From NCBI RefSeq assembly GCF_052857255.1, contig NC_135497.1, positions 192,666,530-192,730,529 of the forward strand: 64,000 nt of DNA. The letters run 5' to 3'. This DNA is from Amblyomma americanum (Eukaryota > Arthropoda > Arachnida > Ixodida > Ixodidae). Position numbers and translations under genes: made by a program. Below are positions 56,101 to 64,000 of this stretch, in pieces. Numbering within the stretch: the first letter of the stretch is position 1; each line of letters opens with the position of its first letter. The notes below the pieces were generated by a model. It had not been told where the DNA came from and did no database searches. It saw only the letters and a program-made list of their open reading frames with translations.

Positions 56101-59100
56101 TCTGTGATGACTCGTATTATACGGAAAATTAGCGCGGGCCCGGAAAACCCTTCATAAAGATGGTGCTTTGAAAGTCTGCATGATACGACGACAGACGGGA
56201 AGGCATTGCTGCATAACGAAGCCTTCGTGTGACAAGGATTCTAGGCGGAGTGTGAATGGAACAGTGGAACGCACGGTGTACAGTGTGTCCGGTAGCTCCC
56301 CGCAGAGCATGTCATGCGAGGAAAATCGTGCATACAAGAAACGCAACTTCTGTTTGCGGATTTTTTTTTGTTTCGTATTATCGGCTGCCAAAGGGGAGGG
56401 TCCTGCCCGTTACGCCCTTGTGAGACATGTTTTGGCGGTGCGCGGATTCTGCCAACAAGTAACAATACCAAAGCTGGGGAATTAATTGAAGCATTTTTTT
56501 TTTTGTAAAGAAAGGAAGCATGTGCGTTGGCGACACGTCCATATCTTTGTACAAGGCTGAGAATAACTATTTCACCCACTCTCTATCATAGCAAACCTGA
56601 AGCATGGTGGTGTTCCTTGCGTGTACGACTGCTATATATTTGCGCATTTTACCTCCGAATACAGCAAGGAGTGGCGCTCAGTCCCATTTGCCTTTCTTGT
56701 GTGTGTGCGTTTCGCACCTTTAACCAAAGATGAATAGTTACCAACTAGCCCAACAAGACGTTCTATCTGGCACTAATACACCCGGGTCAATACAAACCCG
56801 AATGCTCTATTTTTGGGGCTCCGAGAGCAAACTTTGAACATATACTATTCGTATGCCGAGAACTCCACCCACCATCTCGCTGGAACCTCGCAGGTAGGTA
56901 GATCACGGTCTCTATAGCTCAGAGCCGGCCTCACAGAAGAGGCTGGTGGAATGGGCGGAGGTCGCCAGAAGCTTGTCATGGACTGATGGCCGCTACACGG
57001 GATTAAGAACCAAGCCAACCAAACCTCCCTAACACCTTCCCTTGCTTGGCTCATCAGTGCCCGGGCAGAGCACGCGGGCGTTGCGGAGGCAGATTGTCTG
57101 ATTGCCGGCATTTTCGCGAACTCCCGCCCGCCTGGAAAAGACAAAAGACAATTGCTACTGCTCTGTCTGGTGCTCTTATTTGAGCACTAACTGCTTCACT
57201 TTGTGCCGCGAGCTGAGCCCCGCACATAGCATTTTGAGACCGTGTTCTGCGGACACTCTGCCCGGCATCCACAGTTCGGCTACGTTTGGCGTCGAACTTC
57301 GGAAAAACGTGAAATACTTTCTCGGCATATTCAGGTGAACATATACCGTCTGCGGACCACGCCGAACACAGACTACCAGCATACACGGCGCTGAACTTTC
57401 CTAACTTTGTCCGAATGGTAACCGGGTTACCGGCTGCGGTTCTCTCGGCACATCTTGGAAGTTGCGGCGCCGGTACGATGTGCGTGACGACGGAAGGGTG
57501 AGAGGGCTATGTTATGTTTTTGTATGCCCACCCCGACTTGGTGCCAAACAACGAACAGGCGTGGTGCTTCTGTACTAGTGCTTAACACTCCGTGGCCATC
57601 GTTGTCTGTGCGACCGAACGCTACCGCACGGCTCCTCGGAGTAATGTGGGCCGCTGCAGAAACAGTCTTTCCTGAGGAATATCCATCCTAAAATGTGCTG
57701 CGTCCTTCTTGTAATGCATTTAATACTTGCACCTCTTAGCGGCGATGAGATAGACTACTGTTTTTTTTTACTAGCATCTAATCTATATATAATTAGTCGC
57801 ATTAGTTCTGTGGCTACAGCCGTATCCAGAAATGTGGGCGAGTTGGTAGGGGTCCATTGGTACATTTTCAACGTAAGCACTAAGCGACGGACAAAAAGGG
57901 GACAAGGGACTAAGGGCCGATTCGCGCCCTGTTAGTTTCGTAGTTCTAAACGTCAGTTGCACCGTACGCATGGTTCATGTGCCACTGTTCTATTGCCAGT
58001 GCGTTTTATGCACGATCCATACGTTATCACGAATTGGTGTACTGGTGCGATTACTGTGTGGACTACCTTTTTTTTGCTGCTTAAATTTGTGAACAGAGGG
58101 CATGAACGATCACAAAACACTGTCTATGCCTCACGAACATCTAAGGCAGAACACCTACAGTAATCATTGCTGAATGACCGTTCATTCATCTAAAAACAGC
58201 TGCCAATGATCGCGGGGTTGTACAAGATGTTGACAGGCGAGGGCCGAGCATAACCTCCACGTTGTATTCCTATTGGCTATTGCGGCAAGCGACTGATTTA
58301 GATTTGATAATCACCGCAACACACACACGACCAATTTTTCCACGGACAGAAATGGTTTCTGTACTGATCACACTTTCCACCTCATTTTCCGCTTGAACCT
58401 GAGCCGCGGCGATGGATTTCGCCCCACCGTGAGCTTAGTCAAAAGCCTTCTGGCCACGTGATTTGCTTTTGAGCCTGTTGTGGAGCCCTTGCAGCGCCCC
58501 TTAAGAATAAACTTTCGTCAGCTTCCCGACCCACCCTCTCCGATTGGGCCAAGCTAGGCCCATGCCCATTCAATTGCCCATGCACAGTCGAGCTGCAGAC
58601 ATAGTTGCAGTTAATTACATATGCACATGTTATCGAACACATTTTCTCTCTGCAAATGCGGTAACAAATTTACTGGCTCGTTTCTAGCGTAGCAATGGCT
58701 TCGCCGACACAAAGGCTGCATGCACCGGCCGCCTTCTGTCGTGACTTGTGAGCTTGCAGTCACCGTAAACCACGTGGTCTCTCTAATAAAGATGAAAGCC
58801 ATGCTGTGTCCAGTGATGATGATGATTGGTTTTTCGCGTCATGAGGGAAAAAAGGAAGGTGCGAGCAAAAGAAGAGAGAAAAAAGTGGCAGTGTTTCAAC
58901 GTTGTTAAACTGAGTAGACGTGGGAAAGCGTGTGTTTAGCCTGGTTGGATCATGGTTTTGCCTTTTTTTTTTCTGGGTCATTAATACGTTTCGCGACATT
59001 AGTTCGATGGTAATATTAGTTGATGAAGACGAGACGTGCAACGCACAACGTGAGAATGTGTTGCAGTTTAACGCGAGGCGTGATGGGCTGCACCGATAGC

Positions 59101-62100
59101 ATAGTCCTCTCATGCGCAGGCCAGCGAAGCTGATCGGTTCGCACCACCGCGGGTGCGAAACCAAATCGCGGCAATATTTATTTATTCAAGGTGAGGCTTC
59201 AGCGATGAAACGGCTTTTGCAGCTTTTGTCGTGAAGTAGAGCTTTTGCTCTAAAAGGTATCGTAGTGGGCCTTTGTTTCTCTTTCGTCTTTCACTCTCAC
59301 CTTCAGATGCTGGCCGGGAGGCAAGGCGCGCTGCACTCTTTGTCTCTGAGACACTGCCACCCGTGCACATTTGCTCTGGTAACTGCTCACCTTATCACGC
59401 GGGCTTTTATCTTGAGCCCGCTGTAAGCGTTTCGCCGAACAACGTGCGCTGCAGTAACGATCGCCTTCATCTTCCGTTGGGAGGTCCTGTTTTTTGTTGC
59501 TTTCTGCGCTACCTTTGCTGTTGAAAGTGAGCGTATAGTGGACACGTGCTTTACGGTTTGCTTATGATACCTCCGCATGTGCGTGTCGGTGCCACGTTTC
59601 GTCGGAGAGAACATTAAGGCGAAAATGCAATTGAGCCTTGTAGAGTGCGTCTAACCTGCTTCATATACAGCACGTTCTCTAGAAAGCTCATTTTGCTCCT
59701 AATCTGTCATTTTTCTAGCAATGGATACTTAGGTTTAGGTTTATGACGGTTTAACGTCCAAAAGTGACTCGGGCTATGAGGGACGCCGTAGTGAATGGCT
59801 CCGGAAATTTTGACCACCTGGGGTTCTTTAACGTGCACTGACATCGCACAGTACACAGGTCTCTAGCATTTCGCCTCCATCGAAATGCAACTGCCGCGGC
59901 CGGGATCGAACTCGCGTCTTTCGGGTCAGCAGCCGAGGCAATGGATACTAAGTGTCGGTTAAAATCTACACATATTTGGCAAAAATTTCGGTTTTGTACT
60001 TGGGTGCAATTGCGCGGGGATCAAGAAAAACTTCCTGGTTGTTGCTGATCGCTTATTTTAGTGTTTTGAGGCATACTAAATGTTCGGGTAATGCAGAATT
60101 GTTCTCATCATCGTATGATATGTTGTTCTGTGTCTCAGCTTAGTGCATATAATTTGAAATCTTTCAGCTATGTCTACCTAGCAGGAAAGCTGGACTTTAG
60201 GGAGGGGGATTTCGTGCCAAGTATGGCTTGCATGTATCAGGAGTCAGTGCAATGAAAAGATGTCATCAACCACACGTGTTCAGATTTATTCTTGACTCTT
60301 GCAGGAATTTTCGCCTACCTAAATTATCTTGAACCGAAGACACGACGGGAAATATTGGAATGCCTCATCAAGGGCCTTCAGCGACTGGAATACAGAGGCT
60401 ACGATTCTGCAGGTAAATTGTGATGGACTGTTATAATTACTTAGCAAATACATACGTTGACGTAGTTCTCTTCCCTTTTACTGTTGAAGCATTACCAGCG
60501 TCACAATGCGAAATTCCCACATCTGTCTGTAGCCTCGGATAGTGAAGCACCCAGCAGCCGCCTCCCCCACCGCACACCCCAAAACTCTCATCTCATAGGT
60601 CTTTTACAGTGCTGTGTAGGATGCGGTGATGCGAGCCAAACAGAATGACGTACGCTGCAAAACGTGTTCCTGCGTGGCCCTCACCCCCGCGACTGGTGGC
60701 TCCATCCCTAGGGAGGAAAGAGCACCAGTGTCCAGCTGCTGTGCGCAGGTACAGCGCAGGTGGCGTGAAGACTGGGCCGACTTAAAGCCCAAGGGACTTT
60801 AGGCAGACTCGGCGTACGTCATGTTTGCGAATGGCGACGCAGTCCTTCGCAGCAAGCCTCCGCAGTGCTGTGTTCGTGCAGACTTTCTCTGCAGATTTAA
60901 CAAGTGAATGACTCTGGCTGCATTTTCAAAACATCATCCTGAACTACCGTTTCAGTTACTGTAATAATTGTTTGAAAAATAGTCAGAACACTGCTCAAAA
61001 TTTTGGGGACTATTATTTGTTGTCTTCCTTGGCCCTGAGTGTACGAGAGGTCTCTAGCTTGCACAGTGCTGCAAAAAATTTGTTAGGTGAAGTACATAGC
61101 TAAGGGGCTGCCCACTATCATCCCCCCCCCCCCCCCCCCCCCGAAAAATTCTGCCATTTACGTGTGGAGCCTTGGCTCAGAGTAAAGGCGGTCATTAAGG
61201 TAAAAAAATTGCCGGTGGTTTAGCTCTGGTTAAACCTGGAGTGACACAATAGCTACAGCTGGCCAATTGGAACTTCATCACGTGACCAACCATGTGACAA
61301 ATCACGTGATCAGCCACGGCGCCGCGCCGCCGGCAGCTGCTCCGCACCATGTGACCAACCACGTGACAGCATGGCGGCACCGCCGCGCCCCCACGCTGAA
61401 TACTCGAAATGCTACTGTAATGTAACTATCGCTACAAAACATCTAAGTAATCGTGAAGGGTAAAGCTAACTGCTTTCGCAAAATGGTTGCATCAGACGTC
61501 TGATCGTCTTGTAAATTTGTTTGTTTTTATTGCTGTTATTTTTCAGAACTTCCCGCTGACACCCCTCTCAAAAGGGACACTGAGGACAACTCCATCTATA
61601 TTATGTTTCTCAGTAAAAATTTATTCCCTAGCTCTCTCTCTTTGGCTACATTGACGTTTGTCCGGTGACAAAGTCCTCGTTTATCGCCGATAAAACTGTA
61701 TTTTAAAATCTTCCCACCAGTTGATTCAGACCCGCGATGGTCCTTACCGAAAAGGTTGGGTTGCCACCGTTTTGATGTAAATGGCGGTGTAGTGTAGCCT
61801 CTGGGATCCGCGAAAAAAAATTGCGGTGGTTTAGCTAAACCAGAAGTGACACGATAGCTACAGCTGGCCGAGTGGAACTTGGTCACGTGACCAACCACGT
61901 GACGAACCACATGATCAACGACGGCGCCGCGCCGCCGGCAGCTGCTCCACACCACGTGACCAACCATATGCCGGTTAAGAGGTGGCTGTTGGTTAGATTC
62001 TTTCAGACGTCACTCGGCTACCATGGCCGCGGCCAGTCAGTCGCGATCTAGCAGCGAAGTTGAGAAAATGAAACTACGCGGCGATGGCGGCCACCTCCGA

Positions 62101-63933
62101 TCATTGTCGCGCCTGCCGTTGCACGGTTGTGTGCGCACATGCTCGCACATGCTCGCACTTATGAACTTGCATGGGCAAGAATGTGCTACGTGATTCATGT
62201 GATTCATATCAAGATGGAACAAGACAAAAATTTAGAATTGAGCGAGGCCGGTTACGAATTAAGGTGGGGTGAGACTTTCTGTCAACAAAAATCTGGTTTT
62301 AATTTTAATTGCAGCTTTCTGATAGAACTTTTCTTTAGCGAACTTTTGCTAGAGCATTTATTTAGGTTTCAGAAAACATATTAAACATGGGTATTCGCGA
62401 CTTCAAAGATGCTGTTTTCATCCTTTTTTTGGGCTCATGTTGAATGGAAAGGTGGGAGTTTTCAAAGGCTTTATCTGCATTTTGCTCAAAACAGCATTTT
62501 TGGATGCTTATACCTTTTTCTCAACACCTAAGGTGTAAGGAAACATAATTTTTAGGTTTCAGTTAATTCCTTTTCATTACTAAAACTAGAATCGGAAGTC
62601 TAGCTAAGTCAGTTTGTTTTTTTTCTTTAATTCTAAAAATATATACATTCATGGGAGGCAGTTTTGTAGCACCGAGAAAGGAAAACATAAATGTATTTAT
62701 TGCTTAAAGCACATAAATTTAGCCTTGGCTGTGTGATGTCCATCGGACATCCAAATATCCAGCAGCAAACGTCCTTTGTACATTCTTTGGGCACCGGTGG
62801 TCATTTGGGACAATCTTTTCTGATGATGATGAGGATGGATTTTTATAGTGCAAGGGCATCTGTGGCCAAGGAGCCATGGCACAAGGTATTTTGTATACTA
62901 CTCAAGGTGGGGTCAGAGACCCATTTCCCAAGCATATCACCCTAAATAAGCAGAGAGCCAGACCATTGGAAAGCTTGTACCCATTGCATCACCTGTGGGT
63001 ACCCAGTGGCGCTGGGGATCGAACCCCGCACCTCCCGCATGCGAGACATTGTCATTTATACTCTTACACAAAATTTCAGGACTCAGCATTGAGTAGGTTT
63101 TAAGCAAAAGCTACACAAGCAGAAAAAATTAACAAAAGAACAATACTAGTCAGAATTTTAATCTAGTTTTGAACTCTAATGCGAGCTGCATCCATTTAGA
63201 AGGTTGCTAGCAAAATCCATAGCCATCGCTTTTATTACAGATACTCACAGCCAGTCTCTGAAAACCATTTTCAAAGTCTCGCCCCACCTTAAGCAACTTT
63301 AAAATGCTTTTAAAGGATTTTGCTTAGCCAGCTATGTTTTCAGTTTATTTGAATTAACTGAAAGTGCAAATTATCAGTTTTAATTATCACAATTAAGTCT
63401 ACTGCATTTTTCAGTCCATCCTGTTTCAGTAGCGTGCAATAGACCACCTCTGTATAAAGCTTGGTCTACCCTCTGTCCATGCTGTTCAGTTATTCTTTCT
63501 TTGCTTCAGTAACTGTTTTTGCTCCTTATTTTCATTCTGCTGCATAATCTCATCTAGGGCTGTGCTTGCTTCAGTGTGATGTGAGTGAACACTCTTACAT
63601 TTTTTTTTTCCTCCATCCAGGTGTCGCTTTTGATGGAGACGCTCAAGGGAATAACATTTCCATCATCCGTAAAATAGGGAAAGTTAAGGTCCTTGAGGAT
63701 TCCATATGGCGTGAGTTCATTGCCTTAGTTGGCTGCAGAAACCATGTTTTACTTTTTGCTTTCATTTTTGTATGTGCCTAATGGTAAGAATACACATTGG
63801 CTTGCAGGAAAGGATGACTTGGACATGGACCATGAGCACCTTACACACATTGGCATTGCCCACACCCGCTGGGCAACCCATGGTGCTCCCAGTGACCTCA
63901 ACAGCCATCCACAGCGTTCGGACCCTGAAAATG
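44127..63933 (+). CDS. GFPT: GFAT, glutamine:fructose-6-phosphate aminotransferase (5' part, exons 1-4)
   Basis: The enzyme transfers the amide nitrogen of glutamine to fructose-6-phosphate to make glucosamine-6-phosphate, the committed step to UDP-GlcNAc in the cytosol; in arthropods this feeds chitin. The joined exons 44127-44133, 60305-60412, 63621-63710 and 63808-63933 give 331 coding bases, about 110 residues of a protein that is normally about 680 residues. The protein opens [10 protein letters not shown], the N-terminal Ntn-hydrolase glutaminase domain, with Cys2 becoming the nucleophile after Met removal. [13 protein letters not shown] (about 27-39) and HTRWATHG (87-94, with Arg89, Trp90, Thr92, His93 for glutamine binding) are hallmarks of the family. 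Every junction is GT-AG and all phases agree (all introns are phase 1). The two sugar-isomerase (SIS) domains lie beyond the right edge. Whether this is the GFPT1- or GFPT2-like paralogue cannot be told from this part. Confidence 0.95.
45438..46515 (+). mobile_element. MITE-like copy of the same family, interrupted by a SINE
   Basis: Begins AGTAGCATCGAACATTAG and ends ACATTTTGGTGCTACCT, inverted relative to each other. About 830 bases once the SINE and its duplication are removed. Body words shared with the 17-21 kb cluster include ATTATTTTGTCAGAAAAC, TACTCATGGGACAC, GCGGAGCTGATGTGCCGCCC and GGCGGGCCTGCATGCA. The 233-codon open frame at 46064-46765 runs through this repeat and is best seen as chance. 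Confidence 0.75.
45678..45897 (-). mobile_element. SINE copy lacking the B box, nested in a MITE-like element
   Basis: Reverse orientation. Perfect 14-bp target duplication TAAACATTGTTTTA (45664-45677 and 45898-45911). Relative to the other copies, 12 bases are missing between CCGGG and TCTTTCGGG; this removes the GGTTCGATCC B box while the A-box end is kept. It interrupts the MITE-like copy at 45438-46515 and so is younger than that insertion. Confidence 0.93.
49700..53550. other. GC-rich block inside GFAT intron 1, no recognised gene
   Basis: Overlapping open frames on both strands (195 codons - at 50540-51127; 174 codons + at 52345-52869) with no recognisable motifs. A short triple repeat of the form TTCTACCCGGT lies near 53230-53270. 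It may hold an alternative promoter, a nested gene or an old element. Confidence 0.35.
53680..53837 (+). mobile_element. Degenerate SINE (Ruka-like)
   Basis: Recognisable by GGGTTTGATCCCGGCCGCGG, ATTTCGATGGAGGCAAAAT, GTTAGAGAACCCCAGGTGGT and CTCCACTACGG, with many changes and no clear target duplication. An old copy. Confidence 0.8.
56780..57010 (+). pseudogene. LINE ORF2 3'-end remnant
   Basis: The frame reads [20 protein letters not shown] at 56918 onward, preceded by a [10 protein letters not shown] stretch. This is similar to the cysteine-rich and helical C-terminal end of R1/CR1-like elements (C-x-x-HP...W...QxxLV-x-x-A). It lies inside GFAT intron 1 and has stops. Weakly supported; no RT core is nearby. 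Confidence 0.35.
59730..59937 (-). mobile_element. 5'-truncated SINE in GFAT intron 1
   Basis: Reverse orientation. Perfect 12-bp duplication GCAATGGATACT (59718-59729 and 59938-59949). The A-box end of the head is missing at the right edge but the duplication is intact, so truncation happened during insertion, as with incomplete reverse transcription. Exon 2 of GFAT begins 367 bases downstream. Confidence 0.92.
60305..60412 (+). CDS. GFPT: GFAT exon 2
   Basis: 108 bases between acceptor CTTGCAG (ends 60304) and donor GTAAAT (60413). The first two bases complete Gly3. Encodes residues 3-38 plus one base of 39, including the YLNY segment, the TRREILE helix and the [10 protein letters not shown] motif that lines the glutaminase site. 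No stop or frameshift. The flanking intron 2 is about 3.2 kb. Confidence 0.97.
61099..61195 (+). repeat. Interspersed repeat fragment with poly-C run
   Basis: TAGCTAAGGGGCTGCCCACT, then 21 C, then AAAATTCTGCCATTTACGTG and GAGCCTTGGCTCAGAGTAAA. The same family occurs at 2990-3085 (TAGCTAGGGGGCTGCCCATC, GGCCTGGGCTTAGAGTAAA), and a shorter piece near 30725 (GGGGGGCTGCCCACTATTCT). Confidence 0.7.
61202..62010 (+). repeat. Two direct copies of a CACGTG-rich repeat in GFAT intron 2
   Basis: 61202-61385 and 61811-62010 share, in order, GGTGGTTTAGCT, GTGACAC, ATAGCTACAGCTGGCC, TGGAACTT, CACGTGACCAACCA, GGCGCCGCGCCGCCGGCAGC and the closing GTGACCAACCA. Together they carry six exact CACGTG hexamers (61279, 61303, 61360, 61884, 61896, 61953) plus near variants such as CATGTGAC and CACATGAT. 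About 425 unrelated bases separate the two copies. Confidence 0.85.
62822..63052 (-). mobile_element. Second tRNA-like SINE family, in GFAT intron 2
   Basis: On the + strand: GATGATGATGAGGATGGATT, TGCAAGGGCATCTGTGGCCA, GACCCATTTCCCAAGCATAT, GAAAGCTTGTACCCATTGC, and GCGCTGGGGATCGAACCCCG followed by CCCGCATGCGAGA. The last part carries a B-box-like GGATCGAACC. Unrelated in body to the Ruka-like copies. The simple ATG-repeat end fits a SINE tail. Confidence 0.65.
63621..63710 (+). CDS. GFPT: GFAT exon 3
   Basis: 90 bases between acceptor TCCATCCAG (ends 63620, preceded by a T-rich tract) and donor GTGAGT (63711). Completes Gly39 and reads [20 protein letters not shown] and onwards to VLEDSIW, ending with the first base of Arg69. 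This is the variable loop segment of the glutaminase domain followed by the conserved GKVK strand. It is somewhat shorter than the vertebrate GFPT1 equivalent as I know it. Confidence 0.93.
63808..63933 (+). CDS. GFPT: GFAT exon 4
   Basis: 126 bases between acceptor CTTGCAG (ends 63807) and donor GTAGGC (63934). Intron 3 is only 97 bases. Encodes residues 69-110, including [15 protein letters not shown] (83-97) and [11 protein letters not shown]. These carry the conserved Arg-Trp-x-Thr-His of the glutamine-binding site. The exon ends in phase 1 and the gene continues past the window. Confidence 0.97.
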
Positions 63934-64000
63934 GTAGGCATGGAGTGAGTTTGTCTGTAGTCACTTGGTGTGACTGTGACAGAGTTGCACTTAGCTGGAG

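Larger units (their letters stand above)
44134..60304 (+). other. GFAT intron 1 (about 16.2 kb)
   Basis: Donor GTGAGC, acceptor CTTGCAG. Contents: unassigned DNA 44.13-45.43 kb; MITE-like copy with nested SINE 45.44-46.52 kb; unassigned 46.5-49.7 kb with a 22-C run at 48144-48165; GC-rich block 49.7-53.55 kb; degenerate SINE 53.68-53.84 kb; unassigned 53.85-56.75 kb; LINE 3'-end remnant near 56.8-57.0 kb; unassigned 57.0-59.7 kb; truncated SINE 59.73-59.94 kb. I recognised no nested protein gene, but short nested exons could be missed by eye. Confidence 0.85.
60413..63620 (+). other. GFAT intron 2 (about 3.2 kb)
   Basis: Donor GTAAAT, acceptor TCCATCCAG. Holds a repeat fragment with a 21-C run (61099-61195), two direct copies of a CACGTG-rich repeat (61202-61385 and 61811-62010), a tRNA-like SINE (62822-63052) and an inverted pair at 62255-62275 and 63270-63292. 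No coding sequence was recognised. Confidence 0.85.

Overview
This is gene-poor, repeat-dense eukaryotic DNA. It most likely comes from a hard tick (Ixodida). The organism call rests on a tRNA-derived SINE family whose head and body look like the tick 'Ruka'-type SINE, and on several other interspersed families that I associate with tick genomes. The species cannot be read from the window. Nothing bacterial (operons, Shine-Dalgarno sites, CRISPR) was seen. Most open frames are short and are shadows or chance ORFs.

One host gene is firmly supported. It is the 5' part of glutamine:fructose-6-phosphate aminotransferase (GFAT, first step of the hexosamine pathway that feeds chitin and glycan synthesis) on the + strand. 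Exon 1 contributes only seven coding bases (44127-44133, Met-Cys plus one base). It is followed by a first intron of about 16.2 kb, then exon 2 (60305-60412), exon 3 (63621-63710) and exon 4 (63808-63933). The gene runs off the right edge. All splice sites are GT-AG and all phases agree.

Region by region: 1-6.8 kb holds no recognised gene, only repeat fragments and one possible LTR fragment. At 6.8-7.45 kb a broken hAT (ZMYM1-like) transposase C-terminus sits beside a SINE. 7.5-13.4 kb is unassigned, with a CpG-rich block at about 9.64-10.6 kb. 13.0-15.9 kb is a SINE cluster. 16.9-21.0 kb is a nested nest: copies of an AT-rich terminal-inverted-repeat (MITE-like) family, one copy inserted into another, and a 5'-truncated Ty3/gypsy integrase-LTR fragment inserted as well. 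27.4-28.96 kb holds a dead mariner transposase, a SINE and a LINE remnant. 29.2-29.6 kb is a compact promoter-like/short-ORF unit of unknown nature. 29.9-30.14 kb is a fold-back element. 31.84-33.95 kb is a Penelope-like retroelement with a long open RT plus GIY-YIG endonuclease frame on the - strand. 40.2 kb is another full SINE with perfect target duplications. 43.75-44.13 kb is the GFAT promoter and 5' UTR region. The GFAT introns hold a third MITE-like copy carrying a SINE, a GC-rich block (about 49.7-53.5 kb), LINE and SINE remnants and a duplicated CACGTG-rich repeat.

I did not find a multi-gene 'system'. The most interesting material is (i) the GFAT gene with its catalytic cysteine isolated in a seven-base coding exon, (ii) the nested MITE-like family with an apparent 8-bp target duplication, which I cannot assign to a superfamily, (iii) the Penelope-like element with a long intact catalytic frame, and (iv) several perfect or near-perfect fold-back structures. 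All similarity calls were made by eye. No database search was run.
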